A DNA stretch of 64,000 nucleotides from JBDWFY01 sp964291365. GTDB taxonomy: Bacteria; Pseudomonadota; Alphaproteobacteria; Rhizobiales; Stappiaceae. This document shows, piece by piece, positions 1-8,835 of the stretch. The stretch is from positions 1,984,001 through 2,048,000 of the forward strand of contig OZ219989.1 in NCBI GenBank assembly GCA_964291365.2, written 5' to 3'. A program made the translations under genes and the position numbers. How positions within the stretch are numbered: the stretch's first letter is position 1; each line of letters opens with the position of its first letter. The notes under the pieces were generated by a model that did not search any database, had not been told where the DNA came from, and was given only the letters and a program-made list of their open reading frames with translations.

Positions 1-918
1 ATGTTATTTTCGGGTTCTGACCGTATCGGTGCGCTAGACTTTCAAAAATCTGCAAATTACTATGAACCTCGCGCCCTTAATCAATGTTCATTAGAAGAGT
101 TGCTAAGTGTAAGCACAAAAGTCGAAAGAGGAATCCCCATTGACTCCAGTTTAGAAAACGCGTTATTACGCGGTGCGTCCGTAGGAGGTGCACGACCAAA
201 AATGTTATTTGAAAGTCAAGACCAAAAATATATTGCTAAGTTTTCAAAAACTACTGACCATTATGATGTGGTTAAGGCAGAATTTATAGTGATGCGATTA
301 GCAAAATATTGCGGACTCAATGTCGCTAAGGTAGAATTAACTGAAACACTAGGAAAAAGTGTTATTCTAGTAGAACGGTTTGATAGAAAGAAACGATCAA
401 ATGAATGGGAACGTCGACTAGTATTTACAGCACAAACTCTACTGGGACTTCCAGAATCAACACCACTCTTTGGTTCCTACCAAAAATTTGCCGAAATAAT
501 TCGTCATAAATTTACCGAACCATTATCAACACTAGAGGAATTGTTTGCCCGAATCGTATTTAATATTCTTTGTGGGAATACTGATGATCATCTTCGAAAT
601 CACTCAGTCTTTTGGGATGGCACTTCGTTGACACTAACACCTGCATATGATGTTTGTACCTTTCCCCGTTCTGGTGGAGAAGCGAAACAATTAATGCAAA
701 TTTATGAAGGAGACAGAAGTAGCAGAATCAGTTTATGTATAAAAGCTGCTCATCAATTTCGACTTTCGCAAAATCGAGCTAAAGAAATCATTGATAGCCA
801 AGTATCGTGTATAGAAAGCAATTGGCAGAATGTTTGTGATGAAGCTCAATTACCAGAAACTGAAAGAAAATTGTTGTGGGGACGAGGAATTCTCAATCCA
901 TATGTCTTCGAAGAATAA
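1..918 (+). CDS. HipA-family Ser/Thr kinase toxin-like protein, 5' partial
   Basis: The protein belongs to the HipA kinase family, which phosphorylates cellular targets such as aminoacyl-tRNA synthetases and is usually neutralised by a HipB antitoxin. In the visible 305 residues there is a glycine-rich nucleotide loop (VGGARPK, 61-67), a catalytic loop (GNTDDHLRN, 192-200) and a metal-binding PAYDV at 214-218. Full HipA proteins are about 400-440 residues. The window opens on an ATG inside the early conserved region (SDRIGALDF), so the N-terminal part very probably lies upstream, outside the window. No HipB gene is visible. The 3' end is complete with a TAA. It converges on the amidase gene downstream. 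The family call is firm; whether it is an active toxin is inference. Confidence 0.85.
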   Translation: MLFSGSDRIGALDFQKSANYYEPRALNQCSLEELLSVSTKVERGIPIDSSLENALLRGASVGGARPKMLFESQDQKYIAKFSKTTDHYDVVKAEFIVMRLAKYCGLNVAKVELTETLGKSVILVERFDRKKRSNEWERRLVFTAQTLLGLPESTPLFGSYQKFAEIIRHKFTEPLSTLEELFARIVFNILCGNTDDHLRNHSVFWDGTSLTLTPAYDVCTFPRSGGEAKQLMQIYEGDRSSRISLCIKAAHQFRLSQNRAKEIIDSQVSCIESNWQNVCDEAQLPETERKLLWGRGILNPYVFEE

Positions 919-929
919 GCCGAATTTGA

Positions 930-978
930 TAAATCTAATCACTTTTAACAAGTTTTAGCAATTATTAAATTAGATTTA
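930..978. terminator. Inverted repeat between convergent genes
   Basis: A perfect 10-bp inverted repeat (TAAATCTAAT at 930-939, ATTAGATTTA at 969-978) lies between the converging hipA-like and amidase genes. The loop is long (29 nt) and the stem is all A/T-rich, so it is only a weak candidate for a bidirectional terminator. Confidence 0.25.
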
Positions 979-982
979 AATG

Positions 983-2380
983 TCAGAAATTTGGCTCAAT
1001 CGGCAAAATTACAGGACAGCGGGATTCAATCTCTTTTCCAGCCGCTAGCAAAATACTCTCTTGATATCGTCCAGCAACCAACTGAACTCCTACTGGTGAA
1101 GTTCCTACCTTACCTGTTGCAACAGAAAGCCCCGGTAGACCCAAGAATGGAAATCCAATTTGCGTTAATTGTACCTCTAAACAATTGAGCATATTTTCTT
1201 TGCTCGTGACATCTATATGATTTTTGAATGGGAGTTCCGCAGAAATAGGACATAGTAAAACAGGATATTTTTCAAAGAATAAATTCCATTCCCGTAACAA
1301 TGGCATTCGGCGTTGAAGTGCATCAAGAAGTCCGTTGATGTCGGGTACTGGGCATACAGTTTCCATCACTTGAAAGACAAAACTTGCATCTGGATCACCT
1401 TCTTTTTCAAAAATGTCGGTTCCGATTTTTCTTGCTTCCGAAAGCCAAAGTGTTAACTGATGCTTTGCTGGTTCACGTAACGGTGGTATATCTTGTTCTT
1501 CAACTTGCCAACCAGCTTCCTGTAATTTTGCAGCTGATTCCCGAAGAGACTTTTCAACCTCAGGAACAGTTTTAAGTCCATCTGGATTTACACATAAAGC
1601 AACACGTTTTGGATGATTTGATATTTCAATTGGTGCAGGAGTCCACCATGGATCTCGATGATCTTGCATACTCATCACTGATAAAGCTAAACTTAAATCA
1701 TCAATAGAACGTGCAAGTGGTCCAGAAACAGCCATCAACTGAGGTCCAATTCCTCGATCTTGAGCAGTAAAATTCACTGCGGCAATCCTACCAAGTGTTG
1801 GTCGCAACCCTTGTAATCCACACGCATATGCTGGATAACGAATTGAACCACCAATATCAGAGCCATGGGCAATTGCTCCAATTCCTACAGCAAGTGAAGA
1901 ACTTGCTCCACCTGACGAACCACCTGGTGTAATGTTTGCATCATGAGGATTGAGCGTTTCACCGTGTAAGGAGTTTCGAGTAAACCAGCGCATTGAAAAT
2001 GCTGGTGTATTTGTACGTCCTACAATGATTGCATCAGCTTTACGAAAGTTGGTTACAACTGGGTTATCTTCATTTGCAATCAAATCTTTCTGTATTTGTA
2101 ACCCGTTGGTTGACGCATATCCTACTTGGTCAGTATTGACTTTTATAGTAACGGGAACACCAGCTAAAGGACCAACATAATCACCAATCTTGATTTTTTC
2201 ATCAACCTTTTTAGCTTCACTTAAAGCTTCTTCCGGTAATTCCTGTACGACCGCGTTGAGTTTTGGATTAACTGTATTGAGCCGATCAAGCACACTTTCA
2301 GTAACTTCAACTGCAGTTACTTGCCGCTTTCGCACTAATTCAGCTAATTCTACCGCCGATTTTTTCCACAATTCACTCAT
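983..2380 (-). CDS. Amidase signature (AS) family amidase
   Basis: A 465-residue serine amidohydrolase of the amidase-signature family, which hydrolyses amide bonds in small molecules or aminoacyl intermediates. The Ser-cisSer-Lys triad can be read: Lys80 in VPVTIKVNTD, the glycine/serine loop GGSSGGASSS at 153-162 with the cis-serine at about 155, and the nucleophile Ser179 in GSDIGGSIRYPA. Length is normal for the family and both ends look complete. No GatB or GatC genes are nearby, so a role in transamidosome tRNA maturation is unlikely. The substrate cannot be told from sequence. The gene stands alone, converging on the hipA-like gene. Confidence 0.9.
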   Translation of the reverse strand: MSELWKKSAVELAELVRKRQVTAVEVTESVLDRLNTVNPKLNAVVQELPEEALSEAKKVDEKIKIGDYVGPLAGVPVTIKVNTDQVGYASTNGLQIQKDLIANEDNPVVTNFRKADAIIVGRTNTPAFSMRWFTRNSLHGETLNPHDANITPGGSSGGASSSLAVGIGAIAHGSDIGGSIRYPAYACGLQGLRPTLGRIAAVNFTAQDRGIGPQLMAVSGPLARSIDDLSLALSVMSMQDHRDPWWTPAPIEISNHPKRVALCVNPDGLKTVPEVEKSLRESAAKLQEAGWQVEEQDIPPLREPAKHQLTLWLSEARKIGTDIFEKEGDPDASFVFQVMETVCPVPDINGLLDALQRRMPLLREWNLFFEKYPVLLCPISAELPFKNHIDVTSKENMLNCLEVQLTQIGFPFLGLPGLSVATGKVGTSPVGVQLVAGRYQESILLAAGKEIESRCPVILPIEPNF

Positions 2381-2457
2381 TTGAAATTCCTTTTAATTTG
2401 AAAAGTTGTACTCTAGCTTTATCCATAGAAATTAAATTATTCGCCCGAATATTTCAA

Positions 2458-2934
2458 CTATAGGGTTGAAGCAAGTTGTTCCAATTGATCAATAACTTGG
2501 TTCCAACCATCATAAAATCCCATATTTTCATGACTTTCACGTTTTTCTATTGTGCTGTGACGAACAATAATACTTAATTTAGTTTCTCCTTCGGTGATTG
2601 ATTCCAATAGTACGATTGCAGTCATGAATGGTTCAGCGGATGGTTTCCAGTCCTCAGTGTAATAGTCTGTAAAAACTAATTTTTTCTGGTCTTCAATTTC
2701 GAGAAAAATCCCTTCATTTTTCATCTCGTTTCCTTCTACCAAGAATGTAGTATTGAAACGTCCTCCAACCCGCAAATCAATTTCGCATTCAGTAACAGTG
2801 TGCGGTTTAGGAACCAAAAACTGTTTGATATATTCAGGTGTGGTCCAGCATTGCCAAATATTTACGGGTGGTACTTTAAGCGATCTAGAAATTACAAGGT
2901 CAGTATCTGGATTTGTAATCATAATTGGTCTCAT
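2458..2934 (-). CDS. SRPBCC / AHSA1-like domain protein
   Basis: A 158-residue protein of the activator of Hsp90 ATPase homologue 1-like group in the START/SRPBCC superfamily, small helix-grip folds that bind hydrophobic ligands. Hallmarks are the early WTTPEYIKQFL, the DLRVGGRF segment near residues 50-58 and the C-terminal GFYDGWNQVIDQLEQLA helix. It follows the gene at 2961-3305 by about 26 bp on the same strand and is probably co-transcribed with it. No clear ribosome-binding site precedes the first ATG; the methionine four codons later (MITNPDTD) is a possible alternative start. The biological ligand is unknown. Confidence 0.8.
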   Translation of the reverse strand: MRPIMITNPDTDLVISRSLKVPPVNIWQCWTTPEYIKQFLVPKPHTVTECEIDLRVGGRFNTTFLVEGNEMKNEGIFLEIEDQKKLVFTDYYTEDWKPSAEPFMTAIVLLESITEGETKLSIIVRHSTIEKRESHENMGFYDGWNQVIDQLEQLASTL

Positions 2935-2960
2935 TTATTGCTGATTTTGTCAAATTGAAA

Positions 2961-3305
2961 TTAGTGTTGCGTTCCGGTTTTACCATAAAGTGTGTCCGTG
3001 AGTAAGACAGTTACTTGTTCATTGAGATTAGATGGAATCTCGCGCAATTCTTTGATAGTCATTCCTTGAATATGAATTTTGAGATTATTGATTAACGCTT
3101 TTACAGTAAGTGGTTTAAGGCTAATTTGCTCAAGTAACTGCCGCAAATATCCCAATTTATTGTCAGTTTGAGCTTGATTATCCAAGTCATGTCGGTTCAT
3201 ACACTCAAAATAACAAACAAAATACAGTGTGTCTCCTATGAGCATTCGAAGCATTGTCGGAATATGGATTTCAGTATATTCCCGTTCATCTCGTGCTTCC
3301 GCCAT
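2961..3305 (-). CDS. Hypothetical protein upstream of AHSA1-like gene
   Basis: A 114-residue soluble protein I do not recognise. It has no signal peptide or membrane segment and looks mostly helical, with two cysteines in a FVCYFECMNRHD stretch near residues 29-40. A good AAGGAG ribosome-binding site lies just upstream of the ATG, which supports translation. The gene after it encodes the AHSA1-like protein and the spacing suggests one transcript. AHSA1-like genes are often paired with small ArsR-type regulators, but no winged-helix signature can be seen here, so that role is not claimed. Confidence 0.6.
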   Translation of the reverse strand: MAEARDEREYTEIHIPTMLRMLIGDTLYFVCYFECMNRHDLDNQAQTDNKLGYLRQLLEQISLKPLTVKALINNLKIHIQGMTIKELREIPSNLNEQVTVLLTDTLYGKTGTQH

Positions 3306-4254
3306 TTTTGCTCCTTAACTTGTTTACGTATTAACTAGGATATATCAAAATATGAAACGTTAAAAGTGACCCTAGTTATAATGCATAATAATGGATCATT
3401 AAATTCTAGAATCAAGCTCTAATTTTGAAAGAGGATTAACGACTAATTTTAAAATTGCAACTCAACAATAATTTACAATCGAAAATTGGGTTTATGTATT
3501 ACTTGCTTAATTTCTTGACGCGTGTAAATAATTTGTTAAACCTATCAAAAAATTTGGAATTGCTAGCTATCCTTAATTCCAACTAGAAAGACACATACGA
3601 ACAGATTACTTAATGTAATTGGTATTCTCTTTGTGATTAAATTTAGCACACCTCATACTCACTTATATTCCACAGTGAAGTGCCCAATTGCATGTAGTCT
3701 AATAAGCCAGTTCCAATTTGTCAGGATCAATTTCATTTTGGACGAAAATTTAGTATGAGATTTGTCACTTTCAAAGCATCTGTTGGAAAAATTCTAAGTA
3801 GATTTTTGCTAATGTCAAGATTATCCTGCTCTCTTTGGGTAAAATTAAAATATTTGAATCAATACTTATTGTTTGCGCGCACCTGACTTTTTTACTTTAG
3901 TGCAACTTAAAATTTGCTCGTTTCCTTTGTTTTTATAGGCAATAATCACTATTGGTTTAGAAAGAAGAGAAAAAATAATGTGTTGCTGAAAATGCCGACA
4001 AAAATTGATTCTAAATTTTTTTGTTTGAATTAAATTGTCGATGTAATTATTGACTTTATTGGGTTAAAATAGTTTATTTCGCGTAAAATAGTATTAAAAT
4101 TTTTAATGTGCGCGCCAAAATATTCATTTTAACCGACAGAATAGCATGTATTATTTATCATGCTTTACAGCAGTTGAACCCTTATAGAATCAATTATTTC
4201 AAATATTTTATTGATTTTTGTTCACATTTAATTTATAATTTATTTTGATTTGGC
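3306..4254. other. Gene-free AT-rich stretch
   Basis: About 950 bp with no convincing coding sequence on either strand. The only structure noticed is one copy of a 34-bp dispersed repeat at 3661-3694. The right end carries a promoter for the coiled-coil gene. Confidence 0.5.
3661..3694 (+). repeat. 34-bp dispersed repeat, copy 1
   Basis: Begins ACTTATATTCCACAGTGAAG and ends CAATTGCATG. It matches the copy at 54713-54746 (opposite strand) at 31 of 34 positions and the copy at 45385-45418 at 28 of 34. All three lie in gene-free DNA. It may be the end of an old mobile element. Confidence 0.7.
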
Positions 4255-4283
4255 TTGACAAAATTTGAAAGCTAAATTATATT
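4255..4283 (+). promoter_or_regulatory. Sigma-70-like promoter for the coiled-coil gene pair
   Basis: A consensus -35 TTGACA at 4255-4260 and a -10 TATATT at 4278-4283 are separated by 17 bp. The next likely start codon downstream on this strand is at 4698, so the leader would be about 400 nt. Confidence 0.5.
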
Positions 4284-4697
4284 ATGAATTAAGAGTGTGA
4301 AATTTGTTAAAATTAACTTAATTTATCAAAAAAGCACTTTAGTTTAAGAGTATTATTACGAATTGCTTTGGAACAAATGGTCTGGAAAACTAAGGATTGA
4401 TTGAAAGTCGGTTGTAACATTGTAATGTCGTGTGGTACGTGAATTAAATTTAACATTAGACTGGAAATCACGATTTCCAGTAGCGAGGATTAAAAAATGG
4501 AAACGAAACATGAAAATCGTATTTCGCAGGGTAATGATGGGATCCTATCTAATCAGGCGTTGCGAGCAAATAAAGTTAATTCGTGCGGTGATAATTCTAC
4601 CAAGCGCGTGCGAACTAATTGCAATAAAATTAAATCTGGGTATAATGGAGCAACAAAAGTTGATTCAGATTCCCATCACCAACATGGAGATGTTACA

Positions 4698-5246
4698 ATG
4701 AATAACAATACCGATACTAAATTGGAAATGATGCATGTGAAGGTTGATAGTAGTGAAAAAGTTATCAGTGCCGGGCTAGCTGGTCACAAAGCGGTGCTTG
4801 AAGGCTACAAATCGCATGTTGATGGAAAATTTGAAGCCTCGATTGCACAAATGGATGCGGATCGAAGAGTTGCTGAAGCGAACAATAAGGCCGTGCTTGA
4901 GCGAATGGATGCAGATCGAAAAGCTGTAGATGCGCGAATGGATGCAGATCGAAAAGCTGTAGATGCGCGAATGGATGCAGATCGAAAAGCCGTAGATGCG
5001 CGAATGGATGCGGATCGAAGGGTTGCTGATGCACGACATGAGGCCATGCTGGAGCGAATTGACGCGAAACATGAAACCGTGTTAGAGCGAATTGATGGAA
5101 ATCGACGCGCAAATGATGCAGAATTTAAAGCAGTTCGAGCAGAAATGAAAAAGTCTTTTTCTAATCTCAAAGTTTGGCTGATCATAACTGCAATTGGTAT
5201 TGTATCTGCGGGTCTCGCGGCGTGGAGATTTTTTTGGGGAAGTTAA
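4698..5246 (+). CDS. Coiled-coil repeat protein with C-terminal membrane anchor, copy 1
   Basis: A 182-residue protein made of an N-terminal charged region, a long predicted coiled coil built from 11-residue repeats (consensus RMDADRKAVDA) at about residues 65-115, and a C-terminal hydrophobic anchor (WLIITAIGIVSAGLAAWRFF). The open frame extends upstream to 4497, but I chose the ATG at 4698. The DNA just before it, with a GGAGATG motif, is repeated almost exactly before the paralogue at 5373, and homology begins at MNN. The architecture recalls single-pass coiled-coil proteins of the DUF1640/CCDC90 type, but that link is only suggestive. Function is unknown; oligomerisation at the inner membrane is inference. 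Confidence 0.7.
   Translation: MNNNTDTKLEMMHVKVDSSEKVISAGLAGHKAVLEGYKSHVDGKFEASIAQMDADRRVAEANNKAVLERMDADRKAVDARMDADRKAVDARMDADRKAVDARMDADRRVADARHEAMLERIDAKHETVLERIDGNRRANDAEFKAVRAEMKKSFSNLKVWLIITAIGIVSAGLAAWRFFWGS
4902..5033 (+). repeat. Four tandem 33-bp repeats inside the coiled-coil gene
   Basis: Units at 4902-4934, 4935-4967, 4968-5000 and 5001-5033 each encode RMDADR(K/R)xxDA. Units 1 and 2 are identical, unit 3 differs at one base and unit 4 at several. Such perfect in-frame repeats can vary in number by slippage. The paralogue at 5373 has only about two units. Confidence 0.9.
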
Positions 5247-5372
5247 TTCCAATCAAATTGAAGCAGGAATTTGTATACCGTTCAGTATAGCAATATCTGT
5301 ATTGGACGGTATGCAAGTGATTAAGTAATTGAAGTTGATTCAGATTCCCATCACCAACATGGAGATGTTACA
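5245..5372 (+). repeat. Intergenic repeat with 15-bp hairpin, copy 1
   Basis: About 128 bp that recurs nearly unchanged at 5800-5932. It contains a hairpin with a 15-bp stem allowing G-U pairs (5275-5289 with 5298-5312) and an 8-nt loop. No U-run follows, so it is not a classic terminator. Its right part duplicates the leader of the first coiled-coil gene and carries the ribosome-binding region of the second. Confidence 0.8.
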
Positions 5373-5801
5373 ATGAATAACACCACTGGTGCTAGATTGG
5401 ACATGTTGCAGGTACAGGTTGATAGCAGTGAAAAAGTTATCAATGCTGGGCTTGTTGACCATAAAGCAGAGCTTGACGGTTACAAATCACATGCCGATGG
5501 AAAATTTGAAGCCAAGATTACACAAATGGATGCGGATCGAATGGTTGCTGAAGCGAACAATAAGGCCATGCTTGAGCGAATGGATGCAGATCGAAAAGCC
5601 GTAGATGCACGAATGGATGCAGAGCGAAAAGCCGCTGATGCGAGACATGAATCCTTGCTTAAGCAAATTGATGCCAAATTCGAAGCGTTTCTAACCGAGA
5701 TGAAAGCGCAATTTTTTATTCTCAAAGTTTGGGTTATCGTTACAATAATTGTAACAGTATCTGTAAGTCTCGCCGTATGGCGAATGATTATGGGTAGTTA
5801 A
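5373..5801 (+). CDS. Coiled-coil repeat protein with C-terminal membrane anchor, copy 2
   Basis: A 142-residue tandem paralogue of the preceding protein. The N-terminus (MNNTTGARLDMLQVQVDSS), the 11-residue coiled-coil repeats and the C-terminal membrane segment (VWVIVTIIVTVSVSLAVWR) all align, but it has fewer repeat units. The shared leader and intergenic DNA show that the whole transcription unit was duplicated. Both copies remain open, so both may be functional. Role unknown. Confidence 0.7.
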   Translation: MNNTTGARLDMLQVQVDSSEKVINAGLVDHKAELDGYKSHADGKFEAKITQMDADRMVAEANNKAMLERMDADRKAVDARMDAERKAADARHESLLKQIDAKFEAFLTEMKAQFFILKVWVIVTIIVTVSVSLAVWRMIMGS

Positions 5802-5932
5802 TTGCAATCTAATTGAAGCAGAAATTTGTATACCGTTCAGTATAGCAATATCTGTATTGGACGGTATGCAAGTGATTAAGTAATTGAAGTTGATTCAGCT
5901 TCCCTTCACCAACACCAAGATGTTACAATATA
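5800..5932 (+). repeat. Intergenic repeat with 15-bp hairpin, copy 2 (orphan leader)
   Basis: Repeats 5245-5375, including an identical hairpin at 5830-5867 and a leader segment (TGATTCAGCTTCCCTTCACC) that is not followed by a third gene. It marks either a lost third copy or the breakpoint of the duplication. Confidence 0.75.
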
Positions 5933-6107
5933 TCTTATAGTTTGACTCCAAAATAATTAGCTGCTATCATAAATTGGTATTATACTTTGGATTAATTTAA
6001 CCACCATTAGTGATTCAATTCAAAGTAAGTTCGCCAACAATCTCTATAAACAAATAACTACGGCAATAAACCTTGTCCGTATCAAAGAACATTACAGGGT
6101 TGATTTT

Positions 6108-7139
6108 ATGGCCATAGCAAAAATAAAAAATATGGAGAAATTTGCCGAGCTTACAGGTGTTTCCCGTCCGACTGTTTCAAAATACTTTCATGACCCAAAT
6201 AGTGTTCGAAAATCTACGCGCGAAAAAATTGAAAAGACGCTGAAGACACACAATTATCAACCAAATATCTTTGCAATTAATCAAAATCGAAAGTCTACTA
6301 AAACTATCGGCATCGTCGTTCCATATTTGGCAGACCCATTTTTTGTTGAAATTGTTCGTCGTATTGAGCGACGTTGTATTGAAGCGGGTTTTTGGCCGCT
6401 TGTTTTTAGTGCACATGGCCAACAGGAACTTGAGATAAATGCACTTGATACATTACGTTCGCTCCGTCCAAGTGGAGCATTAATTGCACCATTGGGTGCC
6501 AGTTCACACCTTAAAACTCTACAAAACTTTTGTTCTGAAATCCAAACGGTATTTTTTGATAGCAATATCCAAATCGGAGAAACATTTGTCGGATCAGATA
6601 ATTTTCAAAGCATCCGTTTAATCGTAGATTACCTTTGTCGCTCTGGTGAACCTCCATGTTTTTTTGAAATGCCACCTGTCAATCCAAATGCCGACACTAG
6701 AACGGTTGCTTACAGGATGGCAATGGAAAAACTCGGACACAAACCGCAAGTTATTCGCGTTAAAGGACAAGGTTGGGAGTTTGAAAAAATTGGATTGGAA
6801 GAAGGGAAACGACTCATTTCAAATCAAGGATTACCTTCACAAACAGTCCTTTGTAGCAATGACCGATTGGCAATTGGGTTGATCGCAGCAGCATATCAAT
6901 GTGGGTTACGTGTTGGTATAGGCTCCGGTTGTGCACTACGTATTGCAGGACACGATGATCATCCGTGGTCAAAATTTACCTGTCCCCCACTCACAACCGT
7001 TTCTCAAGACTACGCTGCAATCGCGGAGCGTAGTTTCAAAATTTTATTCAACCTGATACAAAATAAAAGCAACGAGACTTTATATTCTAGAAATGAGATT
7101 CTTTATGAAGGAAAACTTGTGCTACGCGCATCCGCTTAA
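6108..7139 (+). CDS. LacI-family transcriptional regulator
   Basis: A 343-residue repressor with the LacI layout: an N-terminal helix-turn-helix (TGVSRPTVSKYF, about 16-27), a hinge near residues 50-60, and a periplasmic-binding-protein-like sugar-sensing domain from about 63 (TIGIVVPYLADPFF) to the C-terminus. It lies directly upstream of, and in the same direction as, a polyol ABC importer operon, so it most likely represses that operon until the sugar alcohol binds. Two candidate operators with an ACGCTT-type core lie between it and the operon. Length is typical and the start is supported by alignment of the helix-turn-helix. Confidence 0.9.
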   Translation: MAIAKIKNMEKFAELTGVSRPTVSKYFHDPNSVRKSTREKIEKTLKTHNYQPNIFAINQNRKSTKTIGIVVPYLADPFFVEIVRRIERRCIEAGFWPLVFSAHGQQELEINALDTLRSLRPSGALIAPLGASSHLKTLQNFCSEIQTVFFDSNIQIGETFVGSDNFQSIRLIVDYLCRSGEPPCFFEMPPVNPNADTRTVAYRMAMEKLGHKPQVIRVKGQGWEFEKIGLEEGKRLISNQGLPSQTVLCSNDRLAIGLIAAAYQCGLRVGIGSGCALRIAGHDDHPWSKFTCPPLTTVSQDYAAIAERSFKILFNLIQNKSNETLYSRNEILYEGKLVLRASA

Positions 7140-7184
7140 AATAAAGGGAAAATGAGAAAAAATAAAAAAAATGTTGCAATTAAA

Positions 7185-7222
7185 TTTTACACGCATTAAA
7201 TTATTTTTTTACAGGGTGTAAA
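7185..7222 (+). terminator. Weak terminator after lacI-like gene
   Basis: TTTACAC at 7186-7192 pairs with GTGTAAA at 7216-7222, followed by a T-run. The loop is long (about 23 nt), so efficiency is doubtful. Confidence 0.3.
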
Positions 7223-7281
7223 TTTTTGTTGATTTCTTATTTATAAATGAATATAAGGAGACGTAACAACAATTTATTAAC

Positions 7282-7294
7282 CCAAACGCTTTAG
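7282..7294 (+). promoter_or_regulatory. Candidate LacI-family operator 1
   Basis: CCAAACGCTTTAG resembles half of the partly palindromic LacI-family operators with a CG centre. A related inverted copy lies about 70 bp downstream, upstream of the binding-protein gene. Confidence 0.35.
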
Positions 7295-7353
7295 TTAGTT
7301 TTATACTTGCGTCTGTTATTGAAAATTTTTAACTCCAATTAAGTGAGAAACTG

Positions 7354-7365
7354 CTGAAGCGTTGG
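7354..7365 (-). promoter_or_regulatory. Candidate LacI-family operator 2
   Basis: Its reverse complement is CCAACGCTTCAG, close to candidate operator 1. It lies about 75 bp before the binding-protein start codon. Confidence 0.35.
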
Positions 7366-7438
7366 CAAAATTTTCTGTCATTTAAATAATGCCGGGAAAA
7401 CTAAACCAAACTACTAAACACATGGGAGGTTTTCGCTT

Positions 7439-8749
7439 ATGAAAATCAAACAATCACTTTTAGCTTTGGCAATTATTCCATTGTTTGCAACGGTGGCCGT
7501 TGCTGAAAAAATCACAATTGCGACGGTGAATAACTCTGACATGATTATCATGCAGGAATTGTCATCTGTATTTGAAGCCAAGACAGGTCACGAACTCGAA
7601 TGGGTTGTACTTGAAGAAAATGTGCTTCGACAACGTGTAACAACAGATATCGCCACAAGTGGTGGTTCATTTGATGTTATTACAATCGGTGCCTATGAAG
7701 CTCCAATCTGGGGTGATAAAGGTTGGTTGAAAAGCCTTGATGATTTGGGTAGTGCTTACGATTATAATGATATCTTTGAACCAGTTTGAAATGGATTATC
7801 TGCAAATGGTAATCTATACGCGGTGCCATTTTATGCCGAAAGCTCATTTACATTTTATCGCACAGACCTGTTTGCAGCGGCTGGAATCGCAGAGCCATCT
7901 TCACAAATCACTTATGATGAATTTGAAGATATGGTTGCAAAGTTACATGACCCATCTAATGGAGTTTATGGAACTTGCCAACGCGGAAAAGCAGGCTGGG
8001 GAGAAAACATGGCATTTGTTGGACCAATGGTAAACGCTTTTGGCGGTCAATGGTTTGACCTTGACTGGAATCCAACGATTGATAGTGAAGAGTGGCGCGC
8101 TGCTCTCAACTATTATGTTGACTTAATGAACAACTATGGTCCTCCAGGTTCATCTGCAAATGGACATAATGAAAATCGCGCATTATTTGCCGACGGAAAA
8201 TGTGCAACTTGGGTAGATGCAACATCCGCTGCTGGTTATATCTATAATCCGGAGCAAAGTTCAGTTTCAGATAAAACTGGGTTTTTCCAAGCACCTAGAC
8301 AAGTAACTGACAAAGGAACCGGGTGGTTCTGGGCTTGGGCTCTTGCTATTCCAAATAGTTCAAAAAAAGTTGACGCAGCAAAAGAATTTTTAGCTTGGTC
8401 AACTTCAAAGGAATATGTAGAGTTAGTTGGCGAAAGCAAGGGATGGGTGTCTGCACCTCCTGGAACACGTAAATCTACTTACGATAATCCAAAGTATACA
8501 TCCGCTGCACCGTTTGCAAATACTGTGCTCAACTCAATTCTCGCTGCGAATCCAGCTGACGCGACATTGAATCCAGTGCCATACACTGGGGTTCAATTTG
8601 TTGCTATTCCTGAATTCCAAGGCATCGGAAACTATGTTGGGCAACAAGTTGCTGCAGCTCTTGCTGGACAACAATCAATTGATGAAACAATTTCAAATTC
8701 TCAAGATTTTGCTGTTCGCGAAATGACTAAAGCAGGTTATATAAAATAG
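7439..8749 (+). pseudogene. smoE: Polyol ABC transporter substrate-binding protein, interrupted by in-frame TGA
   Basis: A family-1 solute-binding protein for sugar alcohols. There is an N-terminal signal peptide (about 22 residues, cleavage after VAVA), a GGGAGG ribosome-binding site, and family motifs such as YAVPFYAESS and the W/Y-rich sugar-binding region. Codon 117 (7787-7789) is TGA. The reading frame is otherwise intact for 436 codons, and the same frame continues immediately with NGLSANGNLYAVPF. TGA is an ordinary stop elsewhere here (for example at 9706-9708), so this is a nonsense mutation, a sequencing error or a readthrough site. An arginine codon CGA changed to TGA would fit. The remaining operon is intact. 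The gene symbol rests on synteny with the Rhodobacter smo operon. Confidence 0.85.
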
Positions 8750-8757
8750 CCTTTGAA

Positions 8758-8783
8758 CGGGTCGATGACTATTCATTGACCCG
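8758..8783 (+). promoter_or_regulatory. Intercistronic hairpin after binding-protein gene
   Basis: An 11-bp stem (CGGGTCGATGA with TCATTGACCCG, one G-U pair) with a 4-nt loop, followed by CTCTTCTCT. Hairpins at this position in binding-protein operons usually protect the upstream mRNA or reduce expression of the permease genes. Confidence 0.65.
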
Positions 8784-8835
8784 CTCTTCTCTGATTTCAT
8801 AACAAACTAAGTTAGTCAAACTTGGGGGGGATGAG

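Noticed and set aside
4902..5033. CRISPR array
   Set aside because: The 33-bp repeats are directly adjacent without spacers, are in frame and encode a coiled coil. No cas genes are present.
4765..5185. Long open frames on the minus strand across the repeat region
   Set aside because: They mirror the 33-bp repeats of the plus-strand gene; they lack ribosome-binding sites and have low-complexity products.
7787..7789. Genetic code in which TGA means tryptophan
   Set aside because: TGA ends several intact genes here (for example at 9706-9708, 11563-11565 and 50679-51077), and the dead gene at 51341-52827 also has TAG and TAA stops. A recoded TGA would not explain these.
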